Under the pieces are notes generated by a model. That model was given only the letters and a program-made list of their open reading frames with translations. It did no database searches and was not told the DNA's origin. Positions 18,288 through 26,835 of a stretch of 36,771 bases of DNA are shown in pieces. The stretch lies in assembly GCA_009773495.1 (NCBI GenBank), contig WSXW01000031.1, forward strand, positions 1-36,771, given 5' to 3'. This DNA is from Bacillota bacterium (GTDB taxonomy: Bacteria; Bacillota; UBA994). A program made the translations under genes and the position numbers. The stretch's first letter is position 1. The number at the start of each line of letters is the position of its first letter.

Positions 18288-19193
18288 CTATAACCGCTTC
18301 AGAGTAGGTACTGCGGTAGCCTCCTGTATGTCCAGGATAATCCTTTGGACCCCGAGCCCTGCGGTAAAGAGGCCCATAGCTAGCCCACCCCACACTGCTC
18401 GCGAGAGTTCCGATGTAGTAACTAAGTACCTTGCAAAGCGTAGTGAAAACCAGCTGTAGCCCGGTTGAATCACGACCCCTAGCGCCATTAAGTGGGCAAA
18501 TAGAACCAGTACCCCGGTAATCGCGACAATTATCCGCGGGGTTCGCGGCCCAATCTGGGCTCCAGTCAGTACATAACCTTTGAAGGCGCCTTTGCCAATG
18601 AAGTAAGCCAGAAGAGCACCGATAAACCCCGTTTGCTCAAGCAAAATCCACGGGATTGTAGCAAGTAACGCACCTAAGAGGCCACCCACAGTTCCACGTA
18701 TGTAATGAAAATCTGCCTTAGCTAGGTGCGCCTCGGCCTGTAACAAGTCAACCTGCCCTTGTGCAAAACAAGGCTCACACATGGGGAAAGTCTTTTCGGG
18801 GCCGAGCTCAGATAGTGGAAACTTCCCCGGCTTACCGCACGAGCCACAACAAAGCTGTTGCTCTATGCCAATGGCAGCTAGCTCGGCGGCAAAGTACTTA
18901 AGTACATCTATGACTTCCTCATAAGAGAGAGGTTCCTTCCCCTTGATATAAAGAGCTATGGCACGCTCATTCCCTATTACTTCAGTCTTGCGCTTAGGAA
19001 GTTTAGTTAGTTCTAACCTAAGCGTCAGTGCGCGTAGCTGGTCTGAAGTAAATGGGTACACTGTTTCAAATGAAGTCAGCCGATCTTCTTCCGCTATGTT
19101 AAACCAGTATCCACGGTACTCACCGTGGATGCGTGTTTCTGTTTTTATCCAGTGCTCAGTCAGCACAAAACGCTGTAAACCCTTGGAAAGCAT
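18288..19193 (-). CDS. membrane protein with a zinc-ribbon-like Cys4 site
   Basis: A 301-residue protein I cannot place in a named family. The N-terminal half (about 1-110) is soluble and starts MLSKGLQRFVLTEHW. Then come two CxxC pairs, C116/C119 and C139/C142, a probable zinc ribbon, and about four membrane helices (from about residue 165 to 300). The start is set at the ATG at 19193 because AGGAGGGAG lies just before it; the frame is open to 19316 but that extension has no good ribosome site. It is divergent from the aspartic protease lipoprotein. Confidence 0.7.
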   Translation of the reverse strand: MLSKGLQRFVLTEHWIKTETRIHGEYRGYWFNIAEEDRLTSFETVYPFTSDQLRALTLRLELTKLPKRKTEVIGNERAIALYIKGKEPLSYEEVIDVLKYFAAELAAIGIEQQLCCGSCGKPGKFPLSELGPEKTFPMCEPCFAQGQVDLLQAEAHLAKADFHYIRGTVGGLLGALLATIPWILLEQTGFIGALLAYFIGKGAFKGYVLTGAQIGPRTPRIIVAITGVLVLFAHLMALGVVIQPGYSWFSLRFARYLVTTSELSRAVWGGLAMGLFTAGLGVQRIILDIQEATAVPTLKRL

Positions 19194-19407
19194 AGGGCCA
19201 CTCCCTCCTAGTACCACTCTATTATACCTTAAAGAAAGATGAAAAAGATGGGATGACAGACGGCGCTCCATTGGAACGCCGATAAGGTTATTCAGTGTAA
19301 AGATATGAGATCTCATTTTACAGGAAGCTCCTCAGCGTTAGCAGGACAATGAATCCAATCAAGGGAATATGTATTAAATAACCAATTACGCCATGTGAGG
19401 TGACGTC

Positions 19408-20382
19408 ATGCCAAAAAGGATAGTGTTGTTAATCATACTCCTAGGTGTACTACTCGTAAGTTCTTGCTCAAAGGCACCCGACTTAGGAGTAGCTAACTCG
19501 TTTGCTGATACACTGCAGTGGACTGACTTTGTGTGGCATAGCGCCGCCCTTGGCGACGAGACCTTTGAGAAAGCGGCCATACTTCTACCCCTAAATATGA
19601 ATGGCTTAAGCTCAGGTAAGTTGTGGATGCAGCTAGACACGGGCAAATATGGCACAGTCTTCTACGAGAGACCCTTTCTCGCACTACCTAAGCGTAGCTA
19701 CAGCGTTCTAGAAAGGCTATCTTTTAAACCATCAGTGGTTAGTGTCGATGCTCAGCTTGGATCTCTCCAGGTGAATAACCTGCAGGCTACTATTATGCGA
19801 GGTTTCGGTTCACCTGTCGAGAGTCTAGAGCAGGATGTGAGTTTTGGTACCGTTGGTTTAGATCTGTTCATGGGCCAAGTGCTAGTGCTTGATTTTCCTA
19901 GCAGTCGGCTGGCAGTAGCGCCTTCGATCGAACATATACCAGTTGAGCTTACAGCCAAAGCTAAGTACCAAGATGTTTACATAAGCGGTGGAAAACTAGT
20001 TGTGCCGGTTGCAGGCCAGGAGCAACTGAGCCTATTTTTCGACACAGGCTCTAGCATACACACTATGATGTTTGAGCCGCTTGTGTGGGAGCGGCTTACG
20101 AATAGAGATATGAGTGACCCCACGCTTCAGTCGCTTGCGGGTTCGTCCTGGGGTCAAGAGACAAAGGCGGTATTCGCTGAGGCCATCGGCTCTTACCAGA
20201 TAGCAGGCGAGTGGTTTCACAGCCCCCTTATCAGCGCGACTGACAGCTCAGCTGAGCATTTGCAGTTCAGCAAAAGCTATGGTGTTGCAGGCCTTATCGG
20301 TAATGCTTTATTCTACGACGAATATGTAGTTATACTCGATCTAAAAGCTATGCGGTTTGGATTGGTGCATAAAGGTAAATAG
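19408..20382 (+). CDS. lipoprotein with two retropepsin-like aspartic protease lobes
   Basis: A 324-residue secreted lipoprotein: signal peptide and lipobox LVSSC with lipid-anchored C20. Two similar halves follow. Each has an Asp-Thr-Gly motif (LDTGKYG, D77; FDTGSS, D212) and, 70-85 residues later, a hydrophobic-Gly motif followed by a beta strand ending in Asp (GTVGLDLFMGQVLVLDF, 147-163; GLIGNALFYDEYVVILDL, 295-312). This is the pattern of aspartic proteases, in which two DTG lobes make one active site. Bacterial members usually have one lobe and dimerise. It would act outside the membrane. The ATG follows GAGGTGACGTC. Catalysis is inferred. Confidence 0.75.
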   Translation: MPKRIVLLIILLGVLLVSSCSKAPDLGVANSFADTLQWTDFVWHSAALGDETFEKAAILLPLNMNGLSSGKLWMQLDTGKYGTVFYERPFLALPKRSYSVLERLSFKPSVVSVDAQLGSLQVNNLQATIMRGFGSPVESLEQDVSFGTVGLDLFMGQVLVLDFPSSRLAVAPSIEHIPVELTAKAKYQDVYISGGKLVVPVAGQEQLSLFFDTGSSIHTMMFEPLVWERLTNRDMSDPTLQSLAGSSWGQETKAVFAEAIGSYQIAGEWFHSPLISATDSSAEHLQFSKSYGVAGLIGNALFYDEYVVILDLKAMRFGLVHKGK

Positions 20383-20563
20383 CTGAGAGACTAACGACAA
20401 TTGTCCTTAAGGTCTGGTACATACTCTGTGAAAAGCTCCCAGACTCCTTGAGATTTAAGTTCGGTAACTATTCTTTCTGTCATTTGAGCTTATCTACATA
20501 CGTTGGGCTGAGCCCAGAGGGGCTTTGGGAACGCAACAAAAAGTACAAATGTTCCCTTTACTA

Positions 20564-20593
20564 TTGACTCTACTATTTCCCTGATGGTAAAGT
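20564..20593 (+). promoter_or_regulatory. candidate promoter for the ABC-2 exporter operon
   Basis: TTGACT, an 18-base spacer and TAAAGT lie 30-60 bases before the ATG of the ATPase gene. The match to a SigA promoter is moderate. Confidence 0.4.
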
Positions 20594-20623
20594 AGTCGAA
20601 ATACCTAAAAAGGGGGGCAAAAA

Positions 20624-21625
20624 ATGGCAGCCATAACTGTAAGTAACCTACGTAAAACATTTCAGGTGAGAACTGCAGCCCAAGGTAGAATAAAGGGTTT
20701 GTTTAACCCTATTTTCACCGAGGTAGAGGCAGTAAAGGGAGCAACCTTTTCCGTGGAGCGAGGCGAGATGGTGGCCTTTATTGGCCCCAATGGCGCAGGC
20801 AAGTCTACCACTATTAAGATGCTCACGGGCATACTTCATCCCACAGCTGGTGAGGCCCAGGTCTTAGGGCTCACACCGTGGGTAGAGAGGCAGAAGTTGG
20901 CCATGAAGATTGGGTCTGTCTTTGGCCAAAAGTCGCAGCTATGGTTTCACCTGCCGCCTAAAGATACGTTTCGCTTGTTGTCATATATCTATGAACTGGA
21001 TGAGAGCGTATTTAAGGCGCGCCTTGGCAAGCTTGTAGAGGTATTTGAACTAGACGAGTTGCTGCATATCCCCGTCCGTAAGCTTTCGCTAGGCCAACGT
21101 ATGCGCTGCGAAATCGCAGCCTGCCTCCTGCATAAACCAGAGGTGCTGTTCTTCGATGAACCCACCATAGGCCTGGATGTTGTAGCGAAACGAAAAATAC
21201 GCGAGCTTATAGCTTCTATTAATAAAGAGGATGGGGTGACAGTCTTTCTTACATCCCATGACACTGGTGATATAGAAACCCTATGTAAGCGGGTAATGGT
21301 TATCAATCATGGCGAAGTTATTCTGGATTCTAGCCCACAACTATTGCGCCGCGAATTTCTGCGTATGAAGACAATCGGCGTACGGTTAGAAGAAGAAATA
21401 GAGAGCTTTATACACCCAGGAGTAACTGTCCTCAAGCACAAAGGTCCAGGGCTTAAACTCAGGGTAGACACAGCTGTTACATCAGTGGATGATGTGTATG
21501 CGGCTCTACGTCAACACTCCCGCTTGGCCGATATCTACATTTCGGATCCGACCTTAGACGAAGTGATTGAAGAAATCTACCAGGCGACTGGTTCAATTAC
21601 CCTAGGGGGTGGTGGATATCGTTAG
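20624..21625 (+). CDS. ABC-2 exporter ATPase (viologen-exporter type)
   Basis: A 333-residue ATPase of the COG4586 type. An N-terminal insert (FNPIFTEVEAVKGATF) precedes Walker A GPNGAGKST (54-62); the signature is LSLGQRMRCEIA, Walker B VLFFDEPTIGLD, and the switch His is in TSHDTGDIETLC. The following two permeases are the matching COG4587 and COG3694 types. In Synechocystis the equivalent trio (slr1901, slr1174, slr0610) exports viologen herbicides. The true substrate here is unknown. The ATG follows AAGGGGGG. Its end overlaps the next gene. Confidence 0.9.
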   Translation: MAAITVSNLRKTFQVRTAAQGRIKGLFNPIFTEVEAVKGATFSVERGEMVAFIGPNGAGKSTTIKMLTGILHPTAGEAQVLGLTPWVERQKLAMKIGSVFGQKSQLWFHLPPKDTFRLLSYIYELDESVFKARLGKLVEVFELDELLHIPVRKLSLGQRMRCEIAACLLHKPEVLFFDEPTIGLDVVAKRKIRELIASINKEDGVTVFLTSHDTGDIETLCKRVMVINHGEVILDSSPQLLRREFLRMKTIGVRLEEEIESFIHPGVTVLKHKGPGLKLRVDTAVTSVDDVYAALRQHSRLADIYISDPTLDEVIEEIYQATGSITLGGGGYR

Positions 21626-22418
21626 CACCAAGGCAGTGCGCAAGTATTCCTTCCTCGCCAAGACCAGCTTCGCTAGTAAGATTGCCTATCCCTTAGATGT
21701 CATTTCCCGTACGTTTTTCTTTGCTCTGGTGCTGTTCATCTTCACCCAACTCTGGGGCGCCCTGCTCGGAGCAGACAGTAGTATAGCAGGTTTTAGCCGC
21801 CAGCAGTTGGTGTGGTATCTGATGGCCACCGAGAGCATCATGCTCTCTAATGCCCGCATTGAGCGTCGCATTGAGGATGACGTTAAGAGTGGAGCAGTGG
21901 CCTATATACTCATTCGCCCCTTGCACTTTGTTTGGTACCAATGCGCTATCTACTTTGGCGAGTCAGCTAGTAGTCTAATCTTTAACATCCTCATAGGGTC
22001 GATTATTGCCACCCTTTTAGTTGGCGTACCACCTATCTCAGTAGGCTTTTTGCCACTGATATTAGTGGTTATGACACTAGCCTTTCTGCTACAGTTTCTC
22101 ATTAAGATATTTCTAGCGCTTCTCGCCTTTTGGGTAGAGGACACGGGCCCATTTTTCTGGATTTACTCTAAGGTACTTTTCACCCTGGGTGGGCTTTTTG
22201 TCCCAATAGATATTTATCCAGAGTGGTTAAGGCGGGTTACTGTGGCAATGCCCTTCAACTATATTCTCTACCAACCAGCCCGTCTATTTGTGAACTTTAA
22301 TCTTGCAGCCTTCGTACAAGTACTCGGTATACAAGCAATGTGGTCGGTGCTACTCACGGCCTTGGTGCTATACATCTACAAGCAGGGGGTGAAAAAAGTC
22401 AGTGTCAACGGCGGCTAA
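21609..22418 (+). CDS. ABC-2 exporter permease 1 (COG4587 type)
   Basis: A permease of up to 269 residues with about six membrane helices. Region DDVKSGAVAYILIRPLHFVWYQ is a conserved cytoplasmic segment of this family. The listed start is GTG 21609, overlapping the end of the ATPase gene; GTG 21636, which would give MRKYSFLAKTSF, fits the family N-terminus better but has only a weak AAGG before it. It works with the ATPase and the second permease. Confidence 0.85.
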   Translation: MVDIVSTKAVRKYSFLAKTSFASKIAYPLDVISRTFFFALVLFIFTQLWGALLGADSSIAGFSRQQLVWYLMATESIMLSNARIERRIEDDVKSGAVAYILIRPLHFVWYQCAIYFGESASSLIFNILIGSIIATLLVGVPPISVGFLPLILVVMTLAFLLQFLIKIFLALLAFWVEDTGPFFWIYSKVLFTLGGLFVPIDIYPEWLRRVTVAMPFNYILYQPARLFVNFNLAAFVQVLGIQAMWSVLLTALVLYIYKQGVKKVSVNGG

Positions 22419-23193
22419 ACAATTGCGCTTTGTAGTAGAACAACTGCGGGTCAACATTCTTTCTAATATGGAATACCGCATTTCCTTCCTAGTACAGATG
22501 GTGTTTATGGTCTTAAATGACGTAATGCTCCTGTTCTTCTGGTGGGTAATATTCCAACGTTTCGACAATATAGCAGGATGGGGACAGAAAGACATCTTTC
22601 TGCTCTATGCCCTGTCTGCCGGAACCTATGGCATTGCGTATACTATCTTCGGTAACGCCCTGCGCTTAAGCAGCCTAATTGTAGAGGGCCAACTAGATTA
22701 CTACCTAGCTCTTCCCAAGGATGTCTGGCTCAATGTGCTTATCTCTAAATCCTTGGCATCCACAATAGGGGACTTTGTTTTTGGCGTAGGCATGTGCTTG
22801 GCGATCTTCGGCTTCTCTTACAAAGTACTGCTGGCGATTGTCTTTATGATGGTGGCCTCACTCATTTTGATTTCAGCAGCGACAATCGTACACAGCCTCT
22901 CGTTTTTTATGGGCAATGCTGAACAAATTGCTGCAGTTTTTAGTGAGTCCATGCTCAGCTTCTCTCTATATCCCATCTCCGTCTTCTCGCTAAGCGTCAG
23001 AGCCCTACTCTACACTGCTATTCCTGCGGCTTTCATCAGCTTTGTGCCAGTCAGCCTGTTGCAGGAATTCTCCTTCGGCTTATTCTCCCTATTCCTTGGT
23101 GTAGCTGTCTTTGGCATCTGGCTATCCCGTCGCGTGTTTTACGCTGGTCTTAAGCGCTACGAATCGGGGAACTTGGTGGCACCGAGGATGTGA
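22402..23193 (+). CDS. ABC-2 exporter permease 2 (COG3694 type)
   Basis: A 263-residue membrane protein with about six helices. N-terminal LRVNILSNMEYRISFLVQM and the segment LIVEGQLDYYLALPKDVWLNVLIS are typical of the second permease of this exporter group. The GTG start at 22402 overlaps the end of permease 1 by 17 bases, behind AGGGGGTG, so all three genes are coupled. It probably forms a heterodimer with permease 1. Confidence 0.87.
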   Translation: MSTAAKQLRFVVEQLRVNILSNMEYRISFLVQMVFMVLNDVMLLFFWWVIFQRFDNIAGWGQKDIFLLYALSAGTYGIAYTIFGNALRLSSLIVEGQLDYYLALPKDVWLNVLISKSLASTIGDFVFGVGMCLAIFGFSYKVLLAIVFMMVASLILISAATIVHSLSFFMGNAEQIAAVFSESMLSFSLYPISVFSLSVRALLYTAIPAAFISFVPVSLLQEFSFGLFSLFLGVAVFGIWLSRRVFYAGLKRYESGNLVAPRM

Positions 23194-23205
23194 GGCACGG
23201 TCGGC

Positions 23206-23408
23206 GTTCCTCGTTCTTCGTTCTTGGTTCCTCGTAGAGCCGTCCAGGGAACACAGTACACAGTCATTGTAGAGAGGCACGACACGCAATTCATCGTGAA
23301 TCGCGTGTCGTGCCCTTAAACAGTTCTAGCTGATTGTACACGTTATGAGATAACAAGTAGTTGGCTGAACCGCAGTCTACTAAGAACTAGGAACTAAGAG
23401 CTAGGAAC
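23206..23408. repeat. MITE-like segment with 29-bp imperfect inverted ends
   Basis: The left end (GTTCCTCGTTCTTCG..., 23206-23234) and the reverse complement of the right end (23380-23408) agree at 22 of 29 positions by eye. A 17-bp hairpin lies between. The right end supplies the last four sense codons and the stop codon of the YerB-like gene. The ends are low-complexity, so the mobile origin is a guess. Confidence 0.4.
23276..23314. terminator. long hairpin, probable bidirectional terminator
   Basis: GGCACGACACGC pairs with GCGTGTCGTGCC, then after one mismatch ATTCA pairs with TGAAT around a 3-base loop. It lies between the convergent exporter operon and YerB-like gene. No long T-run follows on either strand, so termination is inferred from position. 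Confidence 0.55.
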
Positions 23409-24419
23409 CACCGCATTCATACTCGGCACCACCTGTATCCAAGTGACCCCTTCTTTAAATTTAAAGAGCTGGCCGTCGACCATGAACTCAAAATGGTCGT
23501 TTGCGCTAGCCTTTTTCCATGTACCGGTAAATTGCTGACCGTCGCGCAGAAACTGAGCTGGGCCATTACCAATAATATCAATGTCGGTGCGCAGAACATC
23601 GGTTACTACATCGCGGTGGGGGGTGGAGATAATCACGATGTTATCGGTGGTCAGCCTAGCCCCATCCTTCATGGTGTGGAGCTTGCCATTAATAGAGCGT
23701 AGATATTTACCGTCTTGCCACTGCCACGTCACCTTGTAGTAAGGGGAGTAGGTGAGGCTGACATTGCTATTAGCGCTTCCTTTAGGCATCTCTCCTTCAG
23801 GAAGCCTAGGCAGGGGGCTTATAGTAAGTCTTTTTCTCTGTGCCTCTGCTAACATTCTCTCTGTACTAGTATAGAGGTTATGGGGCATTTTCCTTGAGTT
23901 ATCGCGCCAGAAGGCCTGCGATGCGTTATGAATTTCATCGAGGTCAGGAATTCTGAGCTCTGCGATTAGGTTCAAGGCTCGCGTACTGCCACCAACGTGA
24001 GCAAATGGCGTGTTGTAGGCTTTAACAATGGAGGCGAAATAATAACGGGCGCTGCGTATCGGTCCCACTAGGGGTGCAGCCTTACTATGAAAAAAAGCCA
24101 TGTATCTGGTAATGCCGGCCTCAGCGATCATTTCAATTACCATATCGGCTCTGTCTAGGCCGCTTTGGGGGCGGGCTTCGGATTTATTATCTATTGAAGC
24201 AATGAACACTCCTGGCAGGTCGGGGGCAGGTAGCTGGACTACTGGTTCGGGTTTAGGTAACACGATGGGAGGGTCGTCACTGGGTACGATTACGGCAGGA
24301 GGTATTTGCTCTAAGAGGTTCTTACAGCCTGGTATCGAGAGAACCGCTACTATAAGCAGGCCAACGACTAACAACAATAAACGGCGCTGCTTTTGCTTGC
24401 TGCGGGCAGCTCTGCTCAT
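23394..24419 (-). CDS. yerB: DUF3048 lipoprotein, YerB-like
   Basis: A 341-residue protein with a basic N-terminus, a hydrophobic helix and a probable lipobox ending SIPGC (about residue 32). A proline-rich linker follows, then the DUF3048 domain (from about residue 68: GVFIASIDNKSEARPQSGLDRADMVIEMIAEAGITRYMAFF) and its C-terminal partner domain (about 225-335, ending WIQVVPSMNAVV). B. subtilis YerB is the known relative and is also encoded near pcrA-ligA; its function is unknown. The last four sense codons and the stop codon fall in a repeat, so the C-terminus may have been altered. Confidence 0.88.
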   Translation of the reverse strand: MSRAARSKQKQRRLLLLVVGLLIVAVLSIPGCKNLLEQIPPAVIVPSDDPPIVLPKPEPVVQLPAPDLPGVFIASIDNKSEARPQSGLDRADMVIEMIAEAGITRYMAFFHSKAAPLVGPIRSARYYFASIVKAYNTPFAHVGGSTRALNLIAELRIPDLDEIHNASQAFWRDNSRKMPHNLYTSTERMLAEAQRKRLTISPLPRLPEGEMPKGSANSNVSLTYSPYYKVTWQWQDGKYLRSINGKLHTMKDGARLTTDNIVIISTPHRDVVTDVLRTDIDIIGNGPAQFLRDGQQFTGTWKKASANDHFEFMVDGQLFKFKEGVTWIQVVPSMNAVVPSS

Positions 24420-24588
24420 ATGTCTACCTACTTTCGTGTAATAGTGGAGGAAATATATCCTCTTAACAGAATATTAAATCTTAGGGCGATGTTCCTGGGT
24501 ATAAAGCAATAACTACATCCCCCCACTTAGACTATCATTCTTAAGTTCTAGTTCCACTGCAAAAACCCTGCGGCTGGGAGGCATTACA

Positions 24589-25368
24589 ATGAAAAGAAAG
24601 CTAGCGCTTGATGGCAAGACGTGGACCAGAAACTCTATCAGCGTATGGAGCGACGTCGAGAAAAACCTGGAAGAAAAACGGCAAAAGCACCCGGCAATGT
24701 TCCCTATGGCTTTGGCGAAGCGGGTTATTGAATGCTTCAGCCATGTTGGGGATGTTGTCTTTGACCCCTTTCTTGGCAGTGGAACTACCATATTAGCAGC
24801 TGCAGCGACTAGCCGCAAGGGCTTAGGCATAGAGCTCTCACCCGAGTATTATGCCTTAGCCTGTAACCGCTTAGGGTACGCCGTCAGTGAACATCGCCTT
24901 ATCAATGGATCGGCCTTTGCTTTAGAGCAGTACGTTCAACCGAGTAGCGTAGACCTATGTTTCACATCTCCTCCCTATTGGGACATACTTAAGCAGAAGC
25001 ACTCTGCCGATCATAGGGAGATCAGGCACTATGGCGAACGCAATGAAGACTTAGGTAGCGTCAGCGACTACGCTAGGTTTGTTGAGCTCCTGGGTCAAGT
25101 ATTTGATAAAGTCTACACCACACTTAAGCCCGGAGGCTTTCTCGTGGCAGTTGTGATGGATTTGCGCAAGAGGAGCGTGTTTTACCCCTTCCACATGGAC
25201 CTCACTCTGCGCTTGAAACAGGGAGGGTTTGTCCTAGATGATATCATTATTTGGGATCGCCACCGAGACTATAACAGCCTGCGACCCCTTGGCTATCCCT
25301 ATGTCTTCCGTGTAAATAAGGTTCACGAGTTCTTGCTTATCTTGCAAAAACCTGTCGCAGCAGAGTAA
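24589..25368 (+). CDS. DNA methyltransferase, N4/N6 type, no visible restriction partner
   Basis: A 259-residue amino-methyltransferase (COG0863). The SAM-binding motif DPFLGSGTT is at residues 59-67 and the catalytic TSPPYW at 126-131; SPPYW is common in N4-cytosine enzymes. Motif I precedes motif IV, and there is little room for a target-recognition domain. No restriction enzyme is nearby, so it may be an orphan enzyme acting on DNA or possibly RNA. The ATG follows GGGAGG. Its last 32 bases overlap the end of the convergent small membrane gene. Confidence 0.85.
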   Translation: MKRKLALDGKTWTRNSISVWSDVEKNLEEKRQKHPAMFPMALAKRVIECFSHVGDVVFDPFLGSGTTILAAAATSRKGLGIELSPEYYALACNRLGYAVSEHRLINGSAFALEQYVQPSSVDLCFTSPPYWDILKQKHSADHREIRHYGERNEDLGSVSDYARFVELLGQVFDKVYTTLKPGGFLVAVVMDLRKRSVFYPFHMDLTLRLKQGGFVLDDIIIWDRHRDYNSLRPLGYPYVFRVNKVHEFLLILQKPVAAE

Positions 25369-25564
25369 CAACGTAGTAGGAAGCGCCATAAAAAAATACC
25401 GCGAAGTAAAAACCCAGCACAAAACGAGCTAGCTTCGACGCCCCGCCTTTAGGGTGCTTAAGCACTAGCTCGTCAGATAAAGCCTTGGCCCCAGCTAGCG
25501 ATGCCAAGCCAAGAAACATTTGCACCCAATACGCCTTTGTGAATTCGATGATGGTAAATAGCAC
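25337..25564 (-). CDS. 75-residue small membrane protein
   Basis: An unrecognised small protein with two hydrophobic helices (about residues 9-27 and 45-68) joined by a basic loop (KHPKGGASK). It is supported by a GTG start at 25564 with an excellent AAGGAGGT seven bases before it. Its 3' end overlaps the methyltransferase gene by 32 bases in the opposite direction. Function unknown. Confidence 0.65.
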   Translation of the reverse strand: MLFTIIEFTKAYWVQMFLGLASLAGAKALSDELVLKHPKGGASKLARFVLGFYFAVFFYGASYYVVTLLRQVFAR

Positions 25565-25710
25565 GGGGTTACCTCCTTGTATGCGAACGTGAACATGACG
25601 GCGAGCCCTTATGATGCGCTATGTGCTATATTCCATGTACCATCTCTTACAATGTATATGCCGTCCACTGCTTTTTCCGAACAGTTGTGACGTAAATGAG
25701 GAGTTCTAGT

Positions 25711-25739
25711 CACGTCTCCCCCTTGTCCTGCATACACTA
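25711..25739 (+). promoter_or_regulatory. candidate SigE/SigK-type sporulation promoter
   Basis: CATACACTA (25731-25739) fits the mother-cell -10 consensus CATANNNTA. CAC at 25711-25713 is spaced 17 bases upstream, fitting the AC core of a SigK -35. Transcription would begin about 20 bases before the ATG of the deacetylase gene. Confidence 0.45.
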
Positions 25740-25767
25740 GAGGTGTGTGGGGAAGGGGGTATTTTGC

Positions 25768-26670
25768 ATGATAAATCGAAAGGGCATATTCTCGTGTTCT
25801 ATAAGCGGAATTCTATTGATAGCGATTGTCGCAAACACAATTATGGCTGGAGTCGTGACGCCAGCCATTCCAGAACCATCGGTAACACTGCTTCGGGCAG
25901 GTTCAGTCATCTATCTCCCCGGTGAAGCACAGTCAAGCGCCCAGCTGGTATATCAAGGCCAAGCCAGTGGGAGTGCGATGCGCATAGCCTTTACCTTTGA
26001 TAGTGGATGGATCTTCGAGTATACACCTGCGTTGCTAGATATTCTGCGTGATCAAGGCGTAGTAGCTACGTTCTTCCATCGCGGCAAATGGGCTGAGGCC
26101 AACCCCGAGCTAGTGACTCGTATAGTAGCGGAAGGCCATCTCACCGGTAATCACTCCTATACCCACCCCGATATGAGTAAACTCTCCCTGGCCCAAGTGG
26201 CTCAGGAAATTACCTTAGCGGATATTGCTTTAGAAAAACTGGTGGGATATAAACCCTGGCTTTACCGTCCACCTTATGGTTTGTGCACATCCACAGTTCG
26301 CCAGGTGCTAGCTAGGGAAGGGTATACCCACAGCATAATGTGGACTATCGATAGCCATGATTGGATGGACCCAGGAGTGCAATACATTGTAGACAGGGTA
26401 ACTAAAAATGCTAAAGATGGTGCTATCGTACTCATGCATGTAGGAGCACCGCAAACAATTCAAGCCCTTCCAGCTATAATCGAGTGGTTAAAGAACAAGG
26501 ACTATGAATTTGTACTTTTGGATGATCTCCTGCCGACCATAGCGCCCGCCGATGGGCCGAGACCGTATCGGGTACGGGAGGGAGATACTCTAGAGAGTGT
26601 CGCATTAAAGTTTGAAATTGGCATCGATAGCATTGTCGTTCTCAATCCGAGCTTATTGCCCAACCCCTAG
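25768..26670 (+). CDS. polysaccharide deacetylase (NodB domain) with C-terminal LysM
   Basis: A 300-residue exported enzyme. After an N-terminal membrane or signal helix (about 9-28) comes a carbohydrate esterase 4 domain: motif 1 TFDSG (76-80), metal-site H129 and H133 in NHSYTH, RPPYG (167-171), DSHDW (195-199) and LMH (H224). The second Asp of the usual TFDDG is Ser here; related sporulation deacetylases also vary at this place. A C-terminal LysM (about 257-298, YRVREGDTLESVA) binds peptidoglycan. The probable substrate is cell wall or spore cortex glycan. The ATG at 25768 follows AAGGGGGT; an upstream in-frame GTG has no ribosome site. Confidence 0.88.
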   Translation: MINRKGIFSCSISGILLIAIVANTIMAGVVTPAIPEPSVTLLRAGSVIYLPGEAQSSAQLVYQGQASGSAMRIAFTFDSGWIFEYTPALLDILRDQGVVATFFHRGKWAEANPELVTRIVAEGHLTGNHSYTHPDMSKLSLAQVAQEITLADIALEKLVGYKPWLYRPPYGLCTSTVRQVLAREGYTHSIMWTIDSHDWMDPGVQYIVDRVTKNAKDGAIVLMHVGAPQTIQALPAIIEWLKNKDYEFVLLDDLLPTIAPADGPRPYRVREGDTLESVALKFEIGIDSIVVLNPSLLPNP

Positions 26671-26692
26671 ATTGTCTTGTACTATCAATTTT

Positions 26693-26727
26693 GAGCAATT
26701 CACGTAAGTGAACGGCTCTTTTCTTTT
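26693..26727 (+). terminator. terminator after the deacetylase gene
   Basis: GAGC and TTCAC pair with GTGAA and GCTC around a 4-base loop, followed by TTTTCTTTT. A strong intrinsic terminator. Confidence 0.85.
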
Positions 26728-26835
26728 GCAGGTAATTTCATCGAGGGAGGCGAAGTGCTAGTAGACGTAAGTCAGCAACTCAGGTCATAACACCCGGTCC
26801 TTTAAGGCCTATACTAGAATCGAGGTGGTAGTAAG

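Noticed and set aside
19194-19316. 41-codon N-terminal extension of the zinc-ribbon membrane gene
   Set aside because: The downstream ATG at 19193 has AGGAGGGAG in place; the extension has none.
19318-19430. Hydrophobic minus-strand frame ending LIGFIVLLTLRSFL
   Set aside because: No ATG, GTG or TTG start in frame before the upstream stop.
20391-20483. 30-codon minus-strand frame (MTERIVTELKSQGVWELF)
   Set aside because: It reads like protein, but has no ribosome site and is bounded by stops; at most the scrap of a lost gene.
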